Below, one piece after another: positions 43,515 through 50,415 of a DNA stretch of 64,000 bases. Both the position numbers and the translations under genes were made by a program. This DNA is from Enterobacterales bacterium (GTDB lineage: Bacteria > Pseudomonadota > Gammaproteobacteria > Enterobacterales > Enterobacteriaceae), in the NCBI GenBank assembly GCA_947478475.1, contig CANJWD010000001.1, positions 46,778 through 110,777 of the forward strand, written 5' to 3'. The notes under the pieces are model-generated. The model was not told where the DNA came from, made no database searches, and saw nothing but the letters and a program-made list of their open reading frames with translations. Position 1 is the first letter of the stretch; every line of letters starts with the position of its first letter.

Positions 43515-43967
43515 TCAGGGCAGAGACCAGGATACTGACTGCAATAACACCTGGCACATTCCCGCAGAGCTATCGTGCAACAGATCAATTTGTCTGGGGC
43601 CAATGCTGGTCACTTGCCAGTCTGCAAACAGACGATCTCCTGTTGTTAATTTTTGCCAGGAGCCATCAGGTTTCACCGCCCAGCCATGGCGACGGCTCTG
43701 ATTACCCACCACACCCCGCAACGTCCACAAGCGAAGCAGTGGGGACCCGGCTGAACAATCTGCCGAGGGGGGCAAGAACGGATCTCGTACTAACATGCCA
43801 TTTCGATCTGTTTCAGCGCTATCGTTATTCTTCATGACGTTATTCTTCATGATATGTTCCGCCTCGCCAGCATAGCCAGGCTGATTGCCATAAGATAAAA
43901 AATGGCACCCAAGCCAGTAAATCGAGAACACAGTGGCAACCCACTTTTGTTTATTGCGGCGGCTCAT
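43515..43967 (-). CDS. hofP: HofP-like DNA utilization/pilus assembly protein
   Basis: This is the PilP-like periplasmic component of the hof locus, assigned mainly by position and by weak similarity. The 150-aa product has an N-terminal hydrophobic segment (about residues 11-27), then the motif RDPFLPP seen in HofP/PilP proteins (RDPFKPP in E. coli), and a small C-terminal domain (GDRLFADWQVTSIGP). ATG 43967 overlaps hofO by 17 bases. Residues MKNNVMKNN come from a 15-bp tandem duplication at 43823-43852. A 78-base gap separates it from hofQ. Confidence 0.75.
   Translation of the reverse strand: MSRRNKQKWVATVFSIYWLGCHFLSYGNQPGYAGEAEHIMKNNVMKNNDSAETDRNGMLVRDPFLPPSADCSAGSPLLRLWTLRGVVGNQSRRHGWAVKPDGSWQKLTTGDRLFADWQVTSIGPRQIDLLHDSSAGMCQVLLQSVSWSLP
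43823..43852. repeat. 15-bp tandem duplication inside hofP
   Basis: CGTTATTCTTCATGA is present twice (43823-43837, 43838-43852), giving the in-frame repeat MKNNV/MKNND just after the membrane anchor of HofP. Confidence 0.85.
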
Positions 43968-44517
43968 CGTCCGCCTCCATAATGTATTCGGCCAGCTCAA
44001 ACCCAACTACCAGCGCCTGCTTTTCGGTATCGATATTCATTTGTGTAATGTGTACCGGTGGCTGCAGTGATACAACTTCCTGCAAAAAATTAACCAAACC
44101 TGAATAACTGACTCGTATGGTCAGCCGCCCATGTCGTCGGATAACATTTTTTTCAGTCAGCAGATTTTCTTTGTCCTCCCAGCCCAGCAGCTGCCCGCCA
44201 GAAATGAACAGTGGCCGATTAATGCGTTGCACTAATGCGTGTTCTCTCTTCTGCCACTGGTTTTCTTCGGGTAATAAATGGTTAATATTTTCTTTAATCA
44301 CCGCTAATTTTGGCAGAGATGACAGCTGTTGCCTGAGTTGTACCACTATGGATTTCATAGTTATTATTTTATTTTTTCCAGTAATAGTTGCCTGCCATTC
44401 TGTCCTCAGCGCTAACATATAAATGACCAGTACGACGGCGCTGACCATAGCAAACTGCCAAAGGCACAACTGCCATGCCGGTTTAAATATCCAGTGCAAA
44501 GTGATCTTATCCATCAT
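43951..44517 (-). CDS. hofO: HofO-like DNA utilization/pilus assembly protein
   Basis: This is a PilO-like inner-membrane protein of the hof locus. From ATG 44517 (MMDKITLHWIFKPAW) it is 188 aa with one N-terminal membrane helix (about residues 14-33), a coiled-coil-prone middle (KSIVVQLRQQLSSLPKLAVI) and a ferredoxin-like C-terminal region. The start overlaps hofN by eleven bases. The open frame extends to 44628 but that would overlap hofN by over 120 bases. Similarity to E. coli HofO is low; assignment rests on gene order and architecture. Confidence 0.75.
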   Translation of the reverse strand: MMDKITLHWIFKPAWQLCLWQFAMVSAVVLVIYMLALRTEWQATITGKNKIITMKSIVVQLRQQLSSLPKLAVIKENINHLLPEENQWQKREHALVQRINRPLFISGGQLLGWEDKENLLTEKNVIRRHGRLTIRVSYSGLVNFLQEVVSLQPPVHITQMNIDTEKQALVVGFELAEYIMEADDEPPQ

Positions 44518-45064
44518 GCTGCGCCCCCCTTTGCCAGGCTGCCCGAATAACAAAATGATATTTCCCGTTATCGTCATTGTTGTTAATAACATCACCCAGG
44601 CGAATATTATCCAGATCCTGCTCTTCATTTAATTTCTGAAAAAATGTGATTATTGCTGCATAATCGTTGCTTTTTGCAGCAAATATCAGGACACCACTCT
44701 GTTCTTCGAACCGCGTAATCCAGCAACTCTGCGGTATTAACAGCGGCAGTTGCCGCAATAGGACCAGATAACGCTGACTGTGTCGCCGCGCCAGTTGCTG
44801 TTTCTGTTGCATCGATTTCATTTTTTTCAGTTTCATAATTTTTTTATTAGTGAGTTGCCAGACTTTTTCCAGCTGCGCTTTCTGTTGTGCCAGGACAACA
44901 AGCTCCGCGTGCTGCTGCTGCTGTGTGTCTGCCCACAACCAAAAAACACCTGATATTCCGGCCATCGCAATCACACTTTGAATAAACAGGCAGTTGCGCC
45001 AAAAATGGTAGCGGGTATGAAGCTGCGCAGTTCTCCATGGCAGAAAATTAACCTGATACATCAT
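44507..45064 (-). CDS. hofN: HofN/PilN-like fimbrial assembly protein
   Basis: This is the PilN-like bitopic membrane protein of the hof locus. The 185-aa product starts MMYQVNFLPWRTAQLHTRY; the NFLPWR motif is diagnostic of PilN/HofN and binds PilM-type partners. A transmembrane helix (about residues 27-45) is followed by a long coiled coil (QQQHAELVVLAQQKAQLEK) and a C-terminal globular part. It lies three bases after hofM and overlaps hofO. All consistent with the E. coli locus. Confidence 0.88.
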   Translation of the reverse strand: MMYQVNFLPWRTAQLHTRYHFWRNCLFIQSVIAMAGISGVFWLWADTQQQQHAELVVLAQQKAQLEKVWQLTNKKIMKLKKMKSMQQKQQLARRHSQRYLVLLRQLPLLIPQSCWITRFEEQSGVLIFAAKSNDYAAIITFFQKLNEEQDLDNIRLGDVINNNDDNGKYHFVIRAAWQRGAQHDG

Positions 45065-45089
45065 TCATTATCCATCTTCATTATCCATC
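45064..45089. repeat. 13-bp tandem duplication at the hofM/hofN junction
   Basis: TTCATTATCCATC occurs twice head to tail (45064-45076, 45077-45089), covering the hofM stop codon (45068-45070) and the hofN start edge. Confidence 0.85.
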
Positions 45090-45946
45090 GAACGCAAGGC
45101 TAACCCGCCGGCCAGTACAAACGCCGCGGGCAACGAAGGAAGTGTCAGGTGCATGCATTTAAATACAGAAAATGGTGACCATGCCAGTGCCTGCTCTGGA
45201 ATGGGCTCATCAAGCACCGTGCTGCAATAGTAGATACCTGTCAGCTCCCTCAATTCTGGAGAACCTGGAGAACCTGAAGAATAGAACAGACAGAGTTGCT
45301 GCAAAGCATCCGGAACAGTGCTGCCTTGCTCCGGTGTAATCAGGCCGTATTGAAAAGGAGCATCCAGCGGTGATACCCATAACCACGCATCTGCCAGACG
45401 GTGGACTAACAGACGCTGCGGGAGTAGCCCGGCCGCTGCCGCCATGGAGTGCAGTGCGCAGGGAGCGATATCAATGACGTGTGGTGTTAAATTGGCCCGT
45501 TGCAGAGCGCGCTGCCATCGTTGTAATTCATCCTGGCGAGCGGCGGTTACCCGCAGCCGGGTATTGTCGGTTGGATCAAGGCGGTAATCGAGTGCCAGCA
45601 CCTGGCTGTCGAGCGGGAACTGCCTGGCCGCTGCCGCATTAATAAACCAGCTTCTTTCGGGTTCTCTTAGTCGTTGATCCGGAACAGGAAGCGTTTGCTG
45701 CAACACTCGCTGGGCCGGAAATGCGATACGCAGCGAAATTTTTCGCGGTAATTGCACAGACCACTGCTGCAATATGTCACTTAATGCTTCAGGTTGTTGT
45801 AAATTTCCATGAGATAACACACCAGCCGGCAAACATTGTTGCCAGTAATGACAGATTTTCCAGCCGTTACGCTGCCGCAAGGCGGCCAGCGCACGTACGC
45901 TGTCAGTTTGAATATCCAGCCCCACCTGCCATATTCGCGAGTACAC
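45068..45946 (-). CDS. hofM: HofM/PilM-like pilus assembly protein
   Basis: This is the PilM-like cytoplasmic actin-fold protein of the hof locus. From GTG 45946 (VYSRIWQVGLDIQ, aligned with MAFKIWQIGLHLQ of E. coli) it is 292 aa; GGGAG lies seven bases upstream. The frame also opens at ATG 45991, giving 307 aa, but without support. Visible features are RIAFPAQRVLQQ and the PLDSQVLALDYRL region, and an ATPase-like C-terminal LPAAFVLAGGLALR. SPGSPE near residue 240 comes from a small 9-bp repeat. It is divergent from mrcA, as in E. coli. Confidence 0.85.
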   Translation of the reverse strand: MYSRIWQVGLDIQTDSVRALAALRQRNGWKICHYWQQCLPAGVLSHGNLQQPEALSDILQQWSVQLPRKISLRIAFPAQRVLQQTLPVPDQRLREPERSWFINAAAARQFPLDSQVLALDYRLDPTDNTRLRVTAARQDELQRWQRALQRANLTPHVIDIAPCALHSMAAAAGLLPQRLLVHRLADAWLWVSPLDAPFQYGLITPEQGSTVPDALQQLCLFYSSGSPGSPELRELTGIYYCSTVLDEPIPEQALAWSPFSVFKCMHLTLPSLPAAFVLAGGLALRSMDNEDG

Positions 45947-46065
45947 ATTGAGCTCCCTGCCAATAAAAATATCTATGGCGCAGGCTTGCATTTATACTAT
46001 TGCACTTATACTACAGTGTTGTTGTTTATAAACCGTCCGGCTGATTGCAGAATGAGAAATTTCAG

Positions 46066-48633
46066 GTGAAGCTCATAAAGTTTCTTTTAACCGTTACCTT
46101 ATATTGCATTGTATTAGCATCCGCCTCGGTATATGCCTTATACAGGTATATTGATCCCCAATTACCTGACATCACCCAGCTAAAAGACGTTCACCTGCAA
46201 ACGCCAATGCTGGTTTATAGCGCTGAGGGTGAAATTATTGCTCAATACGGTGAGCAGCGCCGCATTCCACTGAAACTGGATCAGATGCCACGGCAGATGA
46301 CTCATGCTTTTCTGGCAACTGAAGATAGCCGCTTTTATGAGCATCACGGTGTCGATCCTATTGGAATTATTCGTGCTGTTTCAGTTGCACTCTCTTCCGG
46401 GCATGCTTCTCAAGGCGCGAGTACCATTACGCAACAACTGGCCCGAAATTTTTTCTTAAGCCCCGAACGTACCTTACTGCGTAAAATTAAGGAGTTTTTT
46501 TTGGCGATACGCATCGAGCGGTTGCTGAGTAAAAATGAAATCCTTGAGCTTTATTTGAACAAAATTTACTTTGGCCACCGCGCTTATGGCATTGGTGCCG
46601 CGGCTCAGGTTTATTTTGATAAAGAAGTCAGCCAGTTAACCTTAGGGGAACAGGCAATGATCGCCGGTTTACCTAAAGCTCCGTCCAGATTTAATCCGCT
46701 CTACTCCTACGATCGTGCTGTTGCCCGCCGTGATTTGGTGTTGTCACGTATGCTTGACAGAGAGTTTATCTCTCGGGAACAGTATGAACAGGCATGTGAC
46801 GAAATCCTGGTTGCCGCTTACCACGACCCTAAAATTGCTTTTTCTGCGCCCTATCTTACTGAAATGGTGCGTCAGGAAATGATTCTGCGCTATGGTGAAA
46901 ATGCTTACACCGATGGTTACAAAGTTCACACCACCATCACCAAAAAACTGCAACTTGCGGCGGTAAAGTCAGTACACGATAACCTGCTGGCTTATGATAT
47001 GCGTCATGGCTATCGTGGCCCGTCGCATACCTATTGGGGAGCGGGTGAAAAACCAAAGGATCTTGCACAAATCGCCCACTTATTAAAAAAATTACCTGCT
47101 TATGGGCTGCCGGGCGCCGGGCAGCTGTTGCCCGCGGTGGTGACGCATGCCGATGCCACGCAGGCTACTGCGGTACTGGCTGATGGGGGCGCTGTTACCG
47201 TGTCAATGGCAGGTATCAGGTGGGCAAGGCCGTTTAAATCGGATAATTCTCAAGGCCGGACGCCTGAAAAGGCTAATGATGTGCTCCAGGCAGGTCAGCG
47301 AATTTGGGTAAGGTTGCATGAAGGCATATGGTGGCTGTCACAGTTGCCAGAAGTAAATTCTGCACTGGTTGCCATTAATCCAAACAATGGCGCTATTAAG
47401 GCTCTGGTTGGTGGTTTCGATTTTAATCAGAGCAAATTTAATCGTGTCACTCAATCGCTGCGACAGGTAGGCTCTAATATCAAGCCATTCCTGTATGCCG
47501 CAGCCCTGGATAAAGGCCTGACTCTGGCGACTATCCTGAATGATTTACCCATTAGTCACTGGGATGCAGGCGCTGGTACTTACTGGCGCCCCAAAAACTC
47601 ACCACCGACTTACGACGGTCCCATCCGTTTACGTCAGGGTTTAGGTCAGTCAAAAAATGTGGTGATGGTAAGGGTAATGCGTGCTATTGGCGTGGACTAT
47701 GCGGCTAACTATCTTACACGTTTTGGGTTTCCGGAAAAAAATATCGTGCGCTCAGAATCGCTGGCATTGGGATCTCCCTCATTTACGCCGTTGCAGCTGG
47801 TACGTGGTTATGCTGTCCTGTCTAACGGTGGTTATTTGGTTGAGCCCTATTTCATTACTAAAATTGAAAATGCGGCAGGAAAAGCCCTGTTCCTGGCGAG
47901 GCCAAAAATCATTTGTGCCAGCTGCGATGTATCAGTTATGTACAATGATGCCGTAAAACCGGGGCGTTTGCCCGATGATTTTATGCAGTATGCCGCGGTT
48001 TCCCGGGAAGCAACTACCCGCGATATTTCCCCGTCCGTGTACAACGAACAGGTGATGGCTTTGCCGGATCAACACTACACGCCTCATGTCATCAGTACGG
48101 CTATCTCCTTTTTAATGCGTGATGCGTTAAATAGTAATATTTTTGGTGAAGCGGGCAGTCATCACTGGATGGGAACAGCCTGGCGTGCTGGCCGGGATAT
48201 CAGGCGCAGGGATATCGGGGGTAAAACCGGCACTACCAACAGTTCAAAAGATGCCTGGTTTTCAGGCTATGGCCCGGATATGGTGGCTACCGTTTGGGTA
48301 GGTTTTGACGATCATCTCAGAGAATTGGGCAAAAGTACGCCATCGGGGGTGATTAGCGATCAAATCTCCGGTGCTGAAGGTGGAGCAAAAAGTGCGCAGC
48401 CAGCGTGGGATAATTTTATGAAAATTGCCCTTGAAGGGATCCCGGAGCAGATAATATCGCCGCCGCCAGGCATCGTTAGCGCTACCATTGATAAACAAAA
48501 TGGTAAACTTTCAGAGGGAGGTGATGGTAGCCGCCTTGAATATTTTATTAAAGGCAGTGAGCCTAAAGAGCGTGCCGTTCATGAAACCAGAGCAACGCCG
48601 ATGGACAATGGCCAGCAGGAGGAGCTGTTTTAG
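46066..48633 (+). CDS. mrcA: Penicillin-binding protein 1A, bifunctional transglycosylase/transpeptidase
   Basis: PBP1A polymerises and cross-links peptidoglycan in the periplasm, anchored in the inner membrane. From GTG 46066 (VKLIKFLLTVT) it has 855 aa (E. coli 850): N-terminal anchor, GT51 domain with catalytic Glu in ATEDSRFYEHHGVD, plus GASTITQQLARN and an OB-like insert. The transpeptidase domain carries the nucleophile Ser in GSNIKPFLY, the SKN motif in GQSKNVVM and KTG in GGKTGTTN. An upstream TTG at 46045 is possible but less conserved. A 16-bp tandem array starts in its last codons. Confidence 0.97.
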   Translation: MKLIKFLLTVTLYCIVLASASVYALYRYIDPQLPDITQLKDVHLQTPMLVYSAEGEIIAQYGEQRRIPLKLDQMPRQMTHAFLATEDSRFYEHHGVDPIGIIRAVSVALSSGHASQGASTITQQLARNFFLSPERTLLRKIKEFFLAIRIERLLSKNEILELYLNKIYFGHRAYGIGAAAQVYFDKEVSQLTLGEQAMIAGLPKAPSRFNPLYSYDRAVARRDLVLSRMLDREFISREQYEQACDEILVAAYHDPKIAFSAPYLTEMVRQEMILRYGENAYTDGYKVHTTITKKLQLAAVKSVHDNLLAYDMRHGYRGPSHTYWGAGEKPKDLAQIAHLLKKLPAYGLPGAGQLLPAVVTHADATQATAVLADGGAVTVSMAGIRWARPFKSDNSQGRTPEKANDVLQAGQRIWVRLHEGIWWLSQLPEVNSALVAINPNNGAIKALVGGFDFNQSKFNRVTQSLRQVGSNIKPFLYAAALDKGLTLATILNDLPISHWDAGAGTYWRPKNSPPTYDGPIRLRQGLGQSKNVVMVRVMRAIGVDYAANYLTRFGFPEKNIVRSESLALGSPSFTPLQLVRGYAVLSNGGYLVEPYFITKIENAAGKALFLARPKIICASCDVSVMYNDAVKPGRLPDDFMQYAAVSREATTRDISPSVYNEQVMALPDQHYTPHVISTAISFLMRDALNSNIFGEAGSHHWMGTAWRAGRDIRRRDIGGKTGTTNSSKDAWFSGYGPDMVATVWVGFDDHLRELGKSTPSGVISDQISGAEGGAKSAQPAWDNFMKIALEGIPEQIISPPPGIVSATIDKQNGKLSEGGDGSRLEYFIKGSEPKERAVHETRATPMDNGQQEELF

Positions 48634-48682
48634 AGGCTAGCTGTTTTAGAGGCTAGCTGTTTTAGAGGCTAGCTGTTTTAGA
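48624..48682. repeat. 16-bp tandem repeat (3.7 copies) over the mrcA stop codon
   Basis: GCTGTTTTAGAGGCTA is repeated perfectly at 48624-48639, 48640-48655 and 48656-48671, with an eleven-base partial copy to 48682. The first unit contains the last Leu-Phe codons and the TAG stop of mrcA, so the gene's own 3' end has been amplified. Confidence 0.95.
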
Positions 48683-48767
48683 CGCCAACAAAGAGCCATT
48701 TTTGATGGCATATCAGCGAATACAACGGATTTCTGACGGACTCTGATATCCCCGGTCTGGGCTCTGG

Positions 48768-49313
48768 CTAACGAGCAAGAAAGGCCTGAGCAAGGAAAAG
48801 TGCACTGACATTGCGCGCTTCACTAAAATCTGGCTCATCGAGTAACGCCATCATGTTGGCAATCGGCCAGTGAATTTGAACCAGTGGTTCAGGTTCGTCA
48901 CCCGGCAAATTTTGTGGATAAAGATCTCTGGCAATTAATATACTGATTTTGCTGGAAAACCATGAAGGTAATGTCGTTAGTGTAGCCAGACAATCGAACG
49001 ACCTGGCGCCATAACCGACCTCCTCCATGAGTTCGCGATTGGCGGCATGTTGTACGCTTTCACCGGCATCGATCAACCCCTTTGGGAAACCCAGTTCGTA
49101 GGATTCAATCCCCACAGCGTATTCACGAATCAGAACCAGGCAGTTATCAATAATCGGTACAATCAGTACCGCCGCACGTCCCTCCGGACGCATGCGTTCG
49201 TAGCGTCTCCGGACGCCATTGCTGAATTCCAGATCGACGGCTTCCACATGAAATAAGTTCGAGCGGGCGAGCGTTGCTATTTTCAGCAGTTTCGGTTTTT
49301 GCAAGCGCTTCAT
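48768..49313 (-). CDS. nudE: ADP compounds hydrolase NudE (Nudix)
   Basis: NudE hydrolyses ADP-ribose, diadenosine polyphosphates and NADH. The 181-aa protein (E. coli 186) has the Nudix box GLIDAGESVQHAANRELMEE, preceded by YAVGIESYELGFPKG, and the family segments DLEFSNGVRRRYERM and EARNVSALFLAQ. ATG 49313 has GAGGAAC seven bases upstream; an upstream start at 49334 is less likely. Position next to mrcA is as in E. coli. Confidence 0.96.
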   Translation of the reverse strand: MKRLQKPKLLKIATLARSNLFHVEAVDLEFSNGVRRRYERMRPEGRAAVLIVPIIDNCLVLIREYAVGIESYELGFPKGLIDAGESVQHAANRELMEEVGYGARSFDCLATLTTLPSWFSSKISILIARDLYPQNLPGDEPEPLVQIHWPIANMMALLDEPDFSEARNVSALFLAQAFLAR

Positions 49314-49670
49314 AATTAGAGTTCCTCGGATCAACTGCCTGTAATTGTTATTCTTTTAGTCCAAATTTCTTTTGTGTCGCGTTCAGCCTGGCGCTTTTTG
49401 AAGTAATGCGTAATGCCGCCTTCGGACTATACGCCTTCGGACTATAATAGAAAAAAACATTACATTGCATGCACTTTTCTTATCGCCTATTATCTGTTCC
49501 CGCCAAACGGCGGCTGGTTTCTGTTCGGCCCAATAATTTTGGCTTACGTTTTTTGTCAGATCTCTTCGCGCAGATAACGAGAAGAGTGGCGGGGTGCGTT
49601 GTTGTTTTTTGTTGCTTCCCGACGGCAGGAAGGGACGTCTTTTAATTTGATTGCTATGGAGGTTTTGCTT
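49314..49670. other. nudE-fimbrial intergenic region with a 15-bp duplication (49418-49446)
   Basis: No gene is seen in these 357 bases. GCCTTCGGACTATAC is tandemly duplicated at 49418-49432 and 49433-49446 (last base changed). A CTCTTC/GAAGAG inverted repeat (49562-49567 with 49581-49586) lies about 85 bases before the chaperone start and could belong to the promoter region. No invertible fim-switch-like repeats or recombinase gene were found. Confidence 0.5.
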
Positions 49671-50384
49671 ATGTCATATGTATCATCCTGGTTTGGTCGT
49701 GCGTTGACGATCATCGCGTTGTGTGCATCGATATCAGCACAGGCGAGCGTGATTATTGGTGGGACAAGGGTTGTGGTAACGGATTCGCCCAACGGTACCT
49801 CTCTGACGCTCAGTAATCCGGAAAATTCTGGCGTTTTTTTGGTTCAGTCCTACATAACTCCCTACACGGATGCCAGCAATAAAACGACCGGGGACACAGC
49901 GATCCCTTTTATCGTCACCCCTCCGTTATTTCGCATTGAGCCCGGGCAGCAAAATGCTGTACGCATTATGTATACCGGTAAAGATCTGCCTCAGGACAAA
50001 GAATCAGTCTTTTATTATCACGCTAAGGCCATTCCGCAACTGAAAAAAGACAGTGGCAACATATTAGCGCTGACAATAGATTCAGCTCTGAAGTTGTTTT
50101 ATCGGCCGCAGGCATTAACAGGACGTGCCGCTACGGAAGCCTATAAAAAAGTGATTTTTCGCCGTCAGGGAGAGAGCCTCGTTGCCAGTAATCCTACCCC
50201 TTATCACATTAGCCTTTATGAAATTATGGCAGGAGAGGGGAAAATTGATATCAAAACACAGCCTCTGCTGATGCCCCATGGCACCGCTTCCTGGCCGTTA
50301 CCGCCAAAGGCAGGGAACAACATTAAATGGAAAACGATCGGAGATCTGGGTGAAATAACCAACGAGGAACAGGTGCAGCTGTGA
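49671..50384 (+). CDS. Periplasmic fimbrial chaperone (PapD/FimC family)
   Basis: This periplasmic chaperone of a chaperone-usher pilus folds subunits by donor-strand complementation. The 237-aa product has a signal peptide (cleavage near AQA-SVII, about residue 26). An immunoglobulin-like first domain contains the conserved RIEPGQQNAVRIMYTG and the short F1-G1 loop ESVFYYHAKAIP, of the FGS type. The second domain begins KLFYRP. ATG 49671 has GGAGG nine bases upstream. It is the first gene of the cluster, 31 bases before the usher. No specific pilus name can be assigned. Confidence 0.94.
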   Translation: MSYVSSWFGRALTIIALCASISAQASVIIGGTRVVVTDSPNGTSLTLSNPENSGVFLVQSYITPYTDASNKTTGDTAIPFIVTPPLFRIEPGQQNAVRIMYTGKDLPQDKESVFYYHAKAIPQLKKDSGNILALTIDSALKLFYRPQALTGRAATEAYKKVIFRRQGESLVASNPTPYHISLYEIMAGEGKIDIKTQPLLMPHGTASWPLPPKAGNNIKWKTIGDLGEITNEEQVQL

Positions 50385-50415
50385 TACGCACTGAGTCTTG
50401 CCAGGAGGGCTGACT

